Source: Holdemania sp. Marseille-P2844 (GTDB lineage Bacteria; Bacillota_I; Bacilli_A; Erysipelotrichales; Erysipelotrichaceae). Taken from it: a DNA stretch of 64,000 nt. The notes beneath the pieces are model-generated. The model made no database searches and was not told the DNA's origin. It worked only from the letters and a program-made list of their open reading frames with translations. The DNA lies in the NCBI RefSeq assembly GCF_900120005.1, contig NZ_LT635452.1, positions 248,001 through 312,000 of the forward strand. The letters run 5' to 3'. Below are positions 26,395 to 34,208 of the stretch, in pieces (position 1 is the first letter of the stretch; every line of letters begins with the position of its first letter). The position numbers were made by a program, and so were the translations under genes.

Positions 26395-26590
26395 CGCATT
26401 TCAGGTGCAGGAAACTGCTTAATCGGGAACAGAGTGAATTTCTCTGACTGCCCCAGCAACCGTGAAGCGGACAAACTTCCAACAGCCACTGTATATTGAT
26501 ATGGGAAGGCGGAAGGGCGGATGAAGCGAAGTCGGTAGACCGGCCTTAAATGAAAGAAGTCTTGTCTTCTGGGTGAAGGATGAAAGGCTA
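26395..26590 (+). promoter_or_regulatory. Cobalamin riboswitch
   Basis: Conserved blocks occur in the right order: CAGGTGC at the 5' side, GACTGCCCCAGCAACCG near 26447-26462, GCCACTG at 26485-26491, GGGAAGGC at 26503-26510, and a B12-box variant AGTCGGTAGACCGGCC at 26530-26545. It binds adenosylcobalamin or a related form and should switch off the downstream genes when B12 is plentiful. A terminator hairpin follows at 26633, suggesting control of transcription, possibly with masking of the ribosome site as well. Confidence 0.95.
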
Positions 26591-26632
26591 GGCTGTGATT
26601 AGCTCTGTTTTAATCATGGAATAGTCAAACTC

Positions 26633-26664
26633 ACTCATTCTGAATTCAGGAATGAGTTTTTATT
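26633..26664 (+). terminator. Riboswitch expression-platform terminator
   Basis: Stem ACTCATTC / GAATGAGT extended inward by CTGAATTCAG, followed by TTTTTATTT, ending 18 bp before the first gene of the operon. Confidence 0.75.
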
Positions 26665-26682
26665 TGGAAAGGGGGATTGGGA

Positions 26683-27183
26683 ATGGATCAACGCTGTTGC
26701 GCTTATTCGTTTCTAAAAGAAACTTCGCGGCAATGTGATTATGAGGTTGCCAGCGATGAACTGGCGTCGCTGATCGCCCAGGCGGCGCATTCAGCCAGGC
26801 ATCAGCCGGAACTGCTGAAGCTGTGCGAACTGGTCTATCATGCCAACGGCTCAATCCGGGGACGCCTGGCGATTCGGGACGAGGACTTTGAATGGCTTGA
26901 TCAGCTGTATGTCCGTCTGACGCAGGAAAACGGACCACTCCGGCAATTTGTGCTGCCGGCTGGCTGCGAAGGGGCCTGCGCGCTGCATGTGCTGCGCAGC
27001 CGGTGCAAGGCGGTGCTGCGGATCGCGTACGCCATCGACCGGGAAGAAAAACCGGTACCGGCGATCCTGCTGGATTTCTGGAATCTGTTGTCCAACGTTT
27101 TCTTCCAGATGGCACTGAAGGAAAACCGGTTGGAAGGCGTGAGCGAGATTCCGTTTGCTTCCCGCAGCTACGATGTCGGTTAA
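26683..27183 (+). CDS. Cobalamin adenosyltransferase-like protein (PduO/EutT fold)
   Basis: 166 residues from ATG 26683 behind AAAGGGGGA. The region GPLRQFVLPAGCEGACALH (about 85-102) and the following arginine-rich helix match the core of ATP:cob(I)alamin adenosyltransferases, which convert cobalamin to adenosylcobalamin. The N-terminal TKTGDxG ATP-binding segment of standard PduO enzymes is not present, so catalysis by the usual route is uncertain; it could be a divergent transferase or a B12-binding chaperone. First gene under the cobalamin riboswitch, overlapping the transporter gene by 11 nt. Confidence 0.75.
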   Translation: MDQRCCAYSFLKETSRQCDYEVASDELASLIAQAAHSARHQPELLKLCELVYHANGSIRGRLAIRDEDFEWLDQLYVRLTQENGPLRQFVLPAGCEGACALHVLRSRCKAVLRIAYAIDREEKPVPAILLDFWNLLSNVFFQMALKENRLEGVSEIPFASRSYDVG

Positions 27184-27664
27184 ACAAATCGCGCGAATCG
27201 CGATCATGGCGGCGATGATGGCCGTGGTGTTCACGATGTTTTCGCAGGTGCTGTATCTGGAAGCGATCACGCTGACGATCGCGGTGCTGGCGCTGACGTT
27301 TGAGCGGCGCGAGGTCTTCTATGGCGCGTTGGTATTTACGCTGGTGAACATGTTGGTGCAGGGTGTTTCCATCTGGACCTTCGCTTACTGCCTGATCTAT
27401 CCCGTCTATGCGCTTCTGTTCGGCAGCTTGAAGCCGGTGCTGCGGCGGTATCGGTGGTCGGCGGTCGTGCTTGTCGGTCTGTGCTCGTTTGCGACGGGTC
27501 AGCTGCTCGATCTGCCGTTTATTCTGTTCTCGCCGAAAGTGACTCTGATTTACATTGTTCTGGGCTTAAAAACGTCGGTTATTCAGGGATTAGTGAGCGC
27601 GCTGGAAGCACTGTTTCTGCTTGATCCGCTGCTTGACCGGCTGGAAAAGATGGAGAGGAAATAA
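27173..27664 (+). CDS. ECF transporter S component, probable cobalamin uptake
   Basis: 163 residues from ATG 27173, inside the end of the previous gene, so translation is coupled. About five to six membrane spans; the first has the S-component pattern IARIAIMAAMMAVVFTMFSQ with alanine/methionine spacing used to contact the T component. Placement behind a cobalamin riboswitch makes B12 or a precursor the likely substrate. The energising EcfA/EcfT genes are not in the window and must be shared from elsewhere. Confidence 0.82.
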   Translation: MSVKQIARIAIMAAMMAVVFTMFSQVLYLEAITLTIAVLALTFERREVFYGALVFTLVNMLVQGVSIWTFAYCLIYPVYALLFGSLKPVLRRYRWSAVVLVGLCSFATGQLLDLPFILFSPKVTLIYIVLGLKTSVIQGLVSALEALFLLDPLLDRLEKMERK

Positions 27665-27667
27665 AAA

Positions 27668-28087
27668 ATGAAAAAGAAATGGATTGCCGCAGCCGCGATT
27701 TTGGCTGCAATTCTGGTCTGTGTGCTGGGCTTCAACGCGCTAAAACCGAAGACGGTGGCCGGCGCAAAAACGATCAACGTTACCGTCGTTAATGAAATCG
27801 ACGGCACTGAACTGTTTTCCGGAGCGATCAAAACCGATGCGGAAACCTTAGGCAAAATGCTGGAGGAGGCGCCGGAGCTGAAAGCGAAAATGGAAACAAG
27901 CACGTACGGCCGACTTTTAACCGCGCTGCTGGACGTAGAACAGGGGGATATGGCGACTGGCCCGTGGTGGCTGTACGAATCGGAAAATAACGAAGCCTGC
28001 AAGGCGGCGGGATTCTGTCCGGCCGTTGATGAAACCCCGATTCAGGATCAGGATCATTTCACATTTAAATACACGGACAGCTATTAA
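27668..28087 (+). CDS. DUF4430 domain exported protein
   Basis: 139 residues. An N-terminal hydrophobic segment (about 5-23, AAAILAAILVCVLGFNAL) acts as signal or anchor; a lipobox is not clear. The rest resembles the DUF4430 domain, including GPWWLYESENNEACKAAGF and the closing DQDHFTFKYT. This domain is related to the C-terminal cobalamin-binding part of transcobalamin and intrinsic factor. Being third in the B12-riboswitch operon, 3 bp after the S component, it probably captures cobalamin at the cell surface. Confidence 0.82.
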   Translation: MKKKWIAAAAILAAILVCVLGFNALKPKTVAGAKTINVTVVNEIDGTELFSGAIKTDAETLGKMLEEAPELKAKMETSTYGRLLTALLDVEQGDMATGPWWLYESENNEACKAAGFCPAVDETPIQDQDHFTFKYTDSY

Positions 28088-28184
28088 AACCGCGATAACC
28101 AAACTTCGTTTTTTGCAGGACGCAATTATCCCCACCGGCCGGATATCGGGTAAGAATTTGTTGGATTTTCCAGAAGCATCCGGC

Positions 28185-28212
28185 TTTGATCTGCGGAAAA
28201 ATATGGTATAAT
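28185..28212 (+). promoter_or_regulatory. nrdDG promoter
   Basis: TTTGAT (28185-28190), 16-bp spacer, extended TGGTATAAT with the -10 at 28207-28212; start codon 160 bp downstream leaves a long leader. Confidence 0.65.
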
Positions 28213-28297
28213 AAAAACCATTCAGGCTGAAGAAACGAAGGTCAGGATTCATGGGGAATGTTACAAACCCAAAGCAACGTTAGGAAAATGAATGAGA

Positions 28298-28342
28298 AAC
28301 AAGGTGCGACAGGACGGATGTCTTCGCCGGCCTTGTTTTTCT
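28298..28342 (+). promoter_or_regulatory. Candidate leader terminator (attenuator) before nrdD
   Basis: 7-bp stem AACAAGG / CCTTGTT (28298-28304 with 28331-28337), an inner GACA / TGTC helix, then TTTTTCTT, all between the promoter and nrdD. No known riboswitch class was recognised in the upstream 80 nt. Confidence 0.45.
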
Positions 28343-28371
28343 TGCCCATAGACAGTAGGAGGAATGCAGAA

Positions 28372-30645
28372 ATGGAAATTGAAGTCATAAAACGCGACGG
28401 CCGGACGGTCCGCTTTCACAAGGAAAAAATTCAAAATGTCATTGAAAAGGGGTTTGCCAACGTCGGCACACATTGCAGCGAGGAGAACGTCAGGAAAGTC
28501 CTGAACCGGGCTTTGAATCAGATTGAGGCTGCCGATCTGCCGCAGATTGAAATCGAGAAGATTCAGGATCAGGTTGAGGAAGCTTTTGTCGAGGAAGGCT
28601 TCATTGAGGAATACAAAGCGTTTAAGAACTACCGTCAGAAGCGCGCGCTGGCCCGCGATTGTTTCTCATCCCGCCAGCACCGGCTGATGAAAACGCTGGA
28701 AAACTTCGGGATCAAGGACTCGAAGGAAGTCAATGAAAAGCGGGAGAACGCCAACATCAACGGCGACAGCGCGATGGGGATGATGCTGCAGTACGGCAGC
28801 ACGCTGACCAAGGCCTATACGACCTCCTATTGTCTGGATCCGAAGGTGGCGGCCGCGCATGAAAACGGCGATATCCACATTCATGACATGGATTTCTATC
28901 CGATGGGCACGACAACCTGTCTGCAGATTCCGCTGGACAAGCTGTTTCAGGGTGGTTTCAATACCGGCCACGGTTTTCTGCGCGAGCCAAAGGACATCGC
29001 TTCTTACGCGGCGCTGGCGGCGATTGCAATCCAGTCCAATCAGAATGATCAGCACGGCGGTCAGTCGATTCCGCTGTTTGATTACTATCTGGCTCCGGGC
29101 GTCATGCATACCTTTAAGAAAAACTACCGTCAGGCGTTGACCGATTATGTCGATTACACCCAGGCGCTGGACTTGGAAACGCTGAATTTGGCGCTGAGCC
29201 AGATTGAGGGTCTAAACGATTTGCGGGCGGTGGAGCTGACCGGCGATCAGTTGCCGTTAGTCTATGAAAAAGCGTTGGCGAAAACGGAACGCGCGACATA
29301 TCAGGCAATGGAAGGTCTGATCCACAATTTGAATACGATGCATTCCCGGGCTGGCGCGCAGGTTCCGTTCAGTTCGATCAACTTCGGAACGGATACGAGC
29401 GAAGCGGGCAGAATGGTTTCACGGCAGCTGCTGCTGGCCATGGAGAGCGGTCTGGGCAATCATGAAACGCCGATTTTCCCGATCCTGATCTTCAAGATTA
29501 AAGAAGGCGTCAACTACAATCCGGGTGATCCGAACTATGATCTGTTCCAGCTTTCCTGCCGCGTTTCTGCCAAGCGGATGTTCCCGAACTTCGCATTCAT
29601 CGACGCGCCGTTCAATAAGCAATATTACAAGGAAGGCCGGCCGGAAACGGAAATCGCCTACATGGGCTGCCGGACGCGCGTGATCGGCAATGAGATCGAT
29701 CCGGAAAACGAAGTCGTCGTCGGCCGGGGCAACCTCAGCTTCACCTCGATCAACCTGCCGCGTCTGGGCTTAAAGCATGGCGAGGTCTTGCAAGGGCAGT
29801 GCGATCTGGCGGGCTTCTATCAGGAACTGGACGAAAAGATGGATCTGGTAAAGGATCAGCTGTTGGAACGTTACCGTGTTCAGTGCGCCCGCCGGGTCAA
29901 GAATTTCCCGTTCCTGATGGCGCAGGGCAACTGGCTGAATTCAGATCAGCTGGATATTGAAGATACGCTGGAATCGGTGCTGAAGCATGGCACATTGACG
30001 ATCGGCTTCATCGGTCTGGCGGAATGTCTGAAAGCTTTGATCGGCAAGCATCATGGCGAAAGTGAGGACGCTCAGCAGCTGGGACTGACGATCGTCACCC
30101 GGATGCGTGAGCGCTGTGATCACTATACGAAGCAATACGGCTTGAATTTCTCTCTGATCGCGACTCCGGCGGAAGGTCTGTCGGGCCGGTTCATCAAGAT
30201 GGATCAGGAAGAATACGGTAAGATCGAAGGGGTGACGGATAAGGAATACTACACGAATTCATTCCATGTCCCGGTTTACTATCCAACCGATTTCTACCAC
30301 AAGTTGTCGGTGGAAGCCCCGTATCACGCTTTGACCAACGGCGGGCATATCTCTTATGTGGAGATGGACGGCGATCCGTCGACCAATCTGGCGGCGTTTG
30401 AGAAGGTCGTCCGGATGATGAAGGAGCTGGGGATCGGCTACGGGGCGATCAACCACCCGATCGACCGCGATCCGGTCTGCGGCTTTAACGGAATTATCAA
30501 CGACGAATGCCCGTGCTGCGGAAGAACGGAGGACGGCGTGCCGTTTGAGCGGATCCGCCGGATCACCGGATATCTGGTCGGGACGCTGGACCGGTTTAAC
30601 GATGCGAAGCGGGCGGAAGTCCGCGATCGCGTGAAGCATGGCTGA
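28372..30645 (+). CDS. nrdD: Anaerobic ribonucleoside-triphosphate reductase (class III)
   Basis: 757 residues from ATG 28372, behind TAGGAGGA; the frame extends upstream to 28258 without a ribosome site. An ATP-cone lies at residues 1-95 (IEVIKRDGRTVRF). The glycyl-radical loop RRITGYL is near the C-terminus, with Gly at about 733, and the zinc-binding CGFNG...ECPCCGR region precedes it. It reduces ribonucleotides to deoxyribonucleotides without oxygen, after activation by NrdG. The nrdG start lies inside its last codons. Confidence 0.96.
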   Translation: MEIEVIKRDGRTVRFHKEKIQNVIEKGFANVGTHCSEENVRKVLNRALNQIEAADLPQIEIEKIQDQVEEAFVEEGFIEEYKAFKNYRQKRALARDCFSSRQHRLMKTLENFGIKDSKEVNEKRENANINGDSAMGMMLQYGSTLTKAYTTSYCLDPKVAAAHENGDIHIHDMDFYPMGTTTCLQIPLDKLFQGGFNTGHGFLREPKDIASYAALAAIAIQSNQNDQHGGQSIPLFDYYLAPGVMHTFKKNYRQALTDYVDYTQALDLETLNLALSQIEGLNDLRAVELTGDQLPLVYEKALAKTERATYQAMEGLIHNLNTMHSRAGAQVPFSSINFGTDTSEAGRMVSRQLLLAMESGLGNHETPIFPILIFKIKEGVNYNPGDPNYDLFQLSCRVSAKRMFPNFAFIDAPFNKQYYKEGRPETEIAYMGCRTRVIGNEIDPENEVVVGRGNLSFTSINLPRLGLKHGEVLQGQCDLAGFYQELDEKMDLVKDQLLERYRVQCARRVKNFPFLMAQGNWLNSDQLDIEDTLESVLKHGTLTIGFIGLAECLKALIGKHHGESEDAQQLGLTIVTRMRERCDHYTKQYGLNFSLIATPAEGLSGRFIKMDQEEYGKIEGVTDKEYYTNSFHVPVYYPTDFYHKLSVEAPYHALTNGGHISYVEMDGDPSTNLAAFEKVVRMMKELGIGYGAINHPIDRDPVCGFNGIINDECPCCGRTEDGVPFERIRRITGYLVGTLDRFNDAKRAEVRDRVKHG

Positions 30646-31144
30646 GCTGCGTTTATCCGCGCCGGTGCAGTTTGACAGTATTGTCGACGGCGAGGGTCTG
30701 CGGGCGGTCATCTGGACACAGGGCTGTCCGCATGGCTGCCCGGGCTGTCACAATCCCCAGACGCACCCGTTTGACGGGGGAACAAGCGTCGCATCCGAGA
30801 TCCTTCTAAAACAGCTGAAGGCTCATTTCTATCTGGACGGCGTGACGTTTTCCGGAGGCGAGCCAATGGCACAGGCCGCGGCCTGCGGCGAATTGGCGCA
30901 GGCTGTGCATCAGCTGGGAATGAATGTGTGGTGCTATACCGGTTATACGTGGGAAGCGTTGATGGAAGCGAAGGATCCAGATCAAAGGGCGTTTTTGGAA
31001 CAGATCGACGTCTTGATCGACGGGCCGTTTCTGCTTGCGCAGAAATCCCTGAATTTGCGGTTCCGGGGGTCGGCGAATCAGCGGCTGATCGACGTGCAGG
31101 CCAGCTTAAAAGCGCAGTGTGTTGTTTTAGCTGAGAAATACTGA
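30638..31144 (+). CDS. nrdG: Anaerobic ribonucleotide reductase activating protein (radical SAM)
   Basis: 168 residues; ATG overlaps the nrdD end by 8 nt. The radical SAM cluster motif CPHGCPGCH is at about 30-38, and VTFSGGEPMAQ provides SAM contacts. It generates the glycyl radical on NrdD. Operon partner of nrdD, ending at a strong terminator. Confidence 0.95.
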   Translation: MAELRLSAPVQFDSIVDGEGLRAVIWTQGCPHGCPGCHNPQTHPFDGGTSVASEILLKQLKAHFYLDGVTFSGGEPMAQAAACGELAQAVHQLGMNVWCYTGYTWEALMEAKDPDQRAFLEQIDVLIDGPFLLAQKSLNLRFRGSANQRLIDVQASLKAQCVVLAEKY

Positions 31145-31170
31145 AAGAAAAGCGAAGCCTGAAGGAGAAG

Positions 31171-31207
31171 AAAGCGGGAGCGGATTTTCAACATCGCCCC
31201 GCTTTTG
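31171..31207 (+). terminator. nrdDG terminator
   Basis: Stem AAAGCGGG(A)GCG / CGCCCCGCTTT followed by TTTTGTC. Confidence 0.75.
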
Positions 31208-31219
31208 TCGATGCGGGAG

Positions 31220-31247
31220 TTGCATCCCTTGTCAGTTTGTGTATAAT
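31220..31247 (+). promoter_or_regulatory. Promoter of small membrane protein gene
   Basis: TTGCAT (31220-31225), 16-bp spacer, TATAAT (31242-31247) preceded by TGTG. Confidence 0.6.
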
Positions 31248-31276
31248 TACGATGGATAACGGTCGGGAGGATGAAC

Positions 31277-31633
31277 ATGCGGGATAAGATCCGGTTTGAT
31301 GCTTATAAAGAATTAAAGATCGTCAATATTGAAAGTCTGTTTTTTGCTTTTCTGCTTGGGTTTACGCTCATTGACAACGGTCTGTCGCCGATCGCGGGCG
31401 TAGCGGCCGGCCTGGTTTCGGTGCTGGTCATTAAATTTCTGTTCCGGTTTAAAATCGGATATTTTCTGGTATCCACGGTATTCAGCGGATTCTGGGCGGC
31501 AGCGTTCAGCTCAGGCTGGCTGCGGGATGGAAACTGGCTGATCGGCGGCGGTCTGGCATTGGGCATTTTTGCGGCGTGCCTGTACGGGCATAAATTAAAT
31601 TATGAGGAAGAAAAAAATCGCGAGGACGACTAA
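31277..31633 (+). CDS. Membrane protein of unknown function
   Basis: 118 residues from ATG 31277; GGGAGG is 6 bp upstream and directly abuts the alternative ATG at 31271. Four hydrophobic segments beginning around IESLFFAFLLGFTLI; charged C-terminus EEEKNREDD. Monocistronic with its own promoter and terminator. No family recognised. Confidence 0.7.
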   Translation: MRDKIRFDAYKELKIVNIESLFFAFLLGFTLIDNGLSPIAGVAAGLVSVLVIKFLFRFKIGYFLVSTVFSGFWAAAFSSGWLRDGNWLIGGGLALGIFAACLYGHKLNYEEEKNREDD

Positions 31634-31664
31634 GAACAAGGCGGTGTTTCGTGGTGAAAAGGTC

Positions 31665-31694
31665 CCTGCGGGCAAGGCTGCCGCAGGTTTTTTT
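31665..31694 (+). terminator. Intrinsic terminator
   Basis: 7-bp stem CCTGCGG / CCGCAGG with a 9-base loop and seven T residues. Confidence 0.8.
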
Positions 31695-31699
31695 GTGGA

Positions 31700-32067
31700 A
31701 AGTTCCAGCGGGTTATGAGGAAAACGAAGAGAGTATTTCAGGTTTGTCCTGTACTTCGCTGAGCATTTTGATCTGATTTCTAACAGCGCATATTTGATTT
31801 CAAAGGTTTCCTTCATCATCGAAGAAATTCCCCTTTTGTGCCCTATTGGACTAAAATGGAAAAAGAAAATATAGGGAATAATGAAATAATATCTAGGTAA
31901 TATATCGAAGGAATGTCATGAGCCGCGTCCCGCTGGTTTTCATCCGGGAGTTATGATATAGTTACAATGTATAAACAAATTGTGGAAATTCAAGTTGAAC
32001 CATGCGGTCAAATTTGGTTTTTCGAGGCAGTCTGCGGCGCATATCCCGCGGGAGAACGGAGGAACTT
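31700..32067. other. AT-rich gap and leader before GntR gene
   Basis: About 370 bp without a supported gene. An extended -10 (TGATATAGT, 31954-31962) is followed by ACAAT...ATTGT arms around 31964-31983 that may be an operator for the GntR-type regulator. Confidence 0.5.
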
Positions 32068-32790
32068 ATGAAAGAAATGCCGAAGTATAAAATTATTGAA
32101 AATTACATCATTGACCGGATCCAGTCCGGTGATTTAAAGCCGGGCGATCAGATCGAAACTGAAAAACAGCTGAGTGAAAAGTTTGATATCGGCCGGCTGA
32201 CCGTCAACAAAGCGCTGATTAACCTGGCTCAGGAGGGCTATATCGAACGCACGGCCGGCAAGGGGTCGTTCGTGCTGCCGCGGATGGTGACCAAAAGCAT
32301 CAGTCAGGGCGGCAGTTTCACCGACGATATGGCTTCGGTCGGCATGAAAGCTGGTTCGCAGCTGATCGAATACAAGGTTTATAAAGCGTCGGACGTCCCG
32401 GAGGTCGCGGAATATCTGGAGCTGGCGGATGATGAACTGATCCATTACTTCGTGCGGCTGCGGACCGGGGATGGGGAACCGATTGCGTTGAGCTATACTT
32501 ACATTTCCGCCAAGATCGTTCCGGCGATCAACGTCAAGGCGCTGGAAGGCTCATTAACGGAATATCTCCATTCCGTCGGTGTTTACCGGGGCGGCGCGCT
32601 GCATAAGATGTCGGCGCATCTGCCCAGCGAGTCGCAGAAAAAGCTGCTCGGCGTCGGCAATGTCGCTTTGCTTTTAAACGAGCATATCACCTATGACGAA
32701 CAGCGGCGCCCGTATGAATACATCAAAACCTACTACATCAGCAGCCAATATGCCTATACCTTCAGGACAGGATTTCTGGCGGAGCGTTAA
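32068..32790 (+). CDS. GntR family regulator with UTRA domain
   Basis: 240 residues from ATG 32068 behind CGGAGGAAC; the upstream frame from 32002 has no site. Winged-helix domain at 8-75 with QIETEKQLSEKFDIGRLTVN and GYIERTAGKGSFV. The UTRA ligand domain follows and ends with a typical YEYIKTYYISSQYAYTF. Members of the HutC/FarR subgroup sense sugar phosphates or amines and usually repress the neighbouring catabolic operon. It sits before the SIS-domain and PTS genes, which it probably controls. Confidence 0.92.
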   Translation: MKEMPKYKIIENYIIDRIQSGDLKPGDQIETEKQLSEKFDIGRLTVNKALINLAQEGYIERTAGKGSFVLPRMVTKSISQGGSFTDDMASVGMKAGSQLIEYKVYKASDVPEVAEYLELADDELIHYFVRLRTGDGEPIALSYTYISAKIVPAINVKALEGSLTEYLHSVGVYRGGALHKMSAHLPSESQKKLLGVGNVALLLNEHITYDEQRRPYEYIKTYYISSQYAYTFRTGFLAER

Positions 32791-32818
32791 AAAAATAGTA
32801 AAACTGTTCGTTCTCCTC

Positions 32819-32846
32819 TTGAGATCTTTTTAAAATAGTATATAAT
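32819..32846 (+). promoter_or_regulatory. Promoter of SIS-domain gene
   Basis: TTGAGA (32819-32824), 16-bp spacer, TATAAT (32841-32846). Confidence 0.65.
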
Positions 32847-32857
32847 GAAGTTGTAAA

Positions 32858-32873
32858 TGTATATATAAATACA
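32858..32873 (+). promoter_or_regulatory. Candidate GntR operator
   Basis: Imperfect palindrome TGTATATATAAATACA just past the predicted transcription start of the SIS gene; it has the GT..TA..AC form used by UTRA-type GntR regulators. Confidence 0.5.
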
Positions 32874-32945
32874 GATACACATTATTCCTCAGAAAACTTG
32901 CTGGTCACAATGTTTGCGCTGGAAAATCTCAAGGAGGACAAGAGA

Positions 32946-34022
32946 ATGAAAAAATGGATGGTTGACTGCGTGCTGGAAACCCCGGCGACCGCTGAAGCAA
33001 TGTTCAAAAACAAGGACGCCCTGGTCGGCAAGCTTGTCGATCTGTTTTTGGCGAAGGATTACAAGAAGATCGTCATGGTCGCTTCCGGTTCTTCCTACAA
33101 CATCGCCAACTGCTCGAGGTATGCGATCCAGAACTATCTGGGCGTCAAGGTTGATCTGATCAACTCCGTCACCTATGCCAAATATGATTATAAGTTCCAT
33201 GAAAACGCGCTGGTCATCTGTATGTCGCAGAGCGGCAAGAGCACCAACACGATTGAAGCCGTCGTCAAGGCAAAGGAATGCGGCAACGACGTCGTCGCGA
33301 TCTCGATGGTTCCAAACAGCCCGATCACGCGGTATTGCGATACCGTGCTGGAATACGGTTCCTATGGCCCGGGTGACGATGTATTTGTTTGCCGCGGCGT
33401 TCCGACGTCCACGCTTTACTTCATTTTGTTTGCGTTGGAAGCCGGTGTGAAAAAGGGGACGTATCCGAAAGACAGCTATAAAAAACGCATGAAGGAAATC
33501 GAAACGATCATCCATGAAATGCCGCGGATCCACGAAAAGATCAATCAATGGTATGATGCGAACAAGGAAGAACTGTGGTCGATGAAACGGGCGATGACCG
33601 TCGGGATCGGTCCGAGCTTTGGCCCGGCGATCGAAGGTGCGCTGAAAATGGAAGAAACGATCGGGATTCCGTCCAACGTCTATGAAACGGAAGAGTTCCT
33701 GCATGGTCCGGTCTATGAAATTAAAAAGGACAACGCTGTTTTCCTGCTGGACATGGACGATACGATGCACGATCGCGTGATGATGATTTACGAAGGTCTG
33801 CATCAGCTGACCGACCGTGTTTATCTGATCACCCGGCATCCGGGCAACAGTGATAAGCGGGTCATGACGATTGATGTCGATGCCTGCAGCCTGCTTCTGC
33901 CGATGTTGTTTGTCATGCCGTTTCAGATTTTATCCAGCCGGATCTGTGACGATTGCCGGATCAGTGCGATCACCGTGTATAACTACCGCTTTTCCCAGGC
34001 GATTAAAACCAAGGCGAATTGA
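32946..34022 (+). CDS. SIS-domain sugar isomerase/deglycase (FrlB/GfrE-like)
   Basis: 358 residues from ATG 32946 behind AAGGAGGAC. Two SIS halves are visible: VMVASGSSYNIANCSRYA and CMSQSGKSTNTIEAV in the first, TVGIGPSFGPAIEGALKMEET in the second, then EEFLHGP, the loop shared with glucosamine-6-phosphate synthase isomerase domains. No glutaminase domain is present. Such stand-alone proteins include fructoselysine- and glucoselysine-6-phosphate deglycases, which release an amino acid and a sugar phosphate from Amadori compounds. The mannose-type PTS nearby supports a phosphorylated sugar-amine substrate, but the exact one is inferred. Confidence 0.85.
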   Translation: MKKWMVDCVLETPATAEAMFKNKDALVGKLVDLFLAKDYKKIVMVASGSSYNIANCSRYAIQNYLGVKVDLINSVTYAKYDYKFHENALVICMSQSGKSTNTIEAVVKAKECGNDVVAISMVPNSPITRYCDTVLEYGSYGPGDDVFVCRGVPTSTLYFILFALEAGVKKGTYPKDSYKKRMKEIETIIHEMPRIHEKINQWYDANKEELWSMKRAMTVGIGPSFGPAIEGALKMEETIGIPSNVYETEEFLHGPVYEIKKDNAVFLLDMDDTMHDRVMMIYEGLHQLTDRVYLITRHPGNSDKRVMTIDVDACSLLLPMLFVMPFQILSSRICDDCRISAITVYNYRFSQAIKTKAN

Positions 34023-34051
34023 CGCCTGAAGACATCCTTCCCTTTCTTTTC

Positions 34052-34078
34052 AGAAGCCGCAGCCCGGCTTCTTTTTTT
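34052..34078 (+). terminator. Terminator after SIS gene
   Basis: 8-bp stem AGAAGCCG / CGGCTTCT with seven T residues. Confidence 0.85.
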
Positions 34079-34142
34079 ATCGGGCTCAAGCCTTGCCAAT
34101 CTGAAAAATATTTTGTAGTTCGATTTACAATGAAAATAACTC

Positions 34143-34172
34143 TTGCCAAATGCTGGAATTTAATGGTAGAAT
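34143..34172 (+). promoter_or_regulatory. Promoter of Ntn-hydrolase-like gene
   Basis: TTGCCA (34143-34148), 18-bp spacer, TAGAAT (34167-34172) with upstream TGG. Confidence 0.5.
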
Positions 34173-34208
34173 CATTTCTGTTTGAAATTCAAAATATTTG
34201 GAGGAGTT

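Noticed and set aside
32889-33839. Minus-strand frame of 316 codons
   Set aside because: Antisense shadow of the SIS-domain gene, rich in His, Arg and Phe as expected for such shadows.
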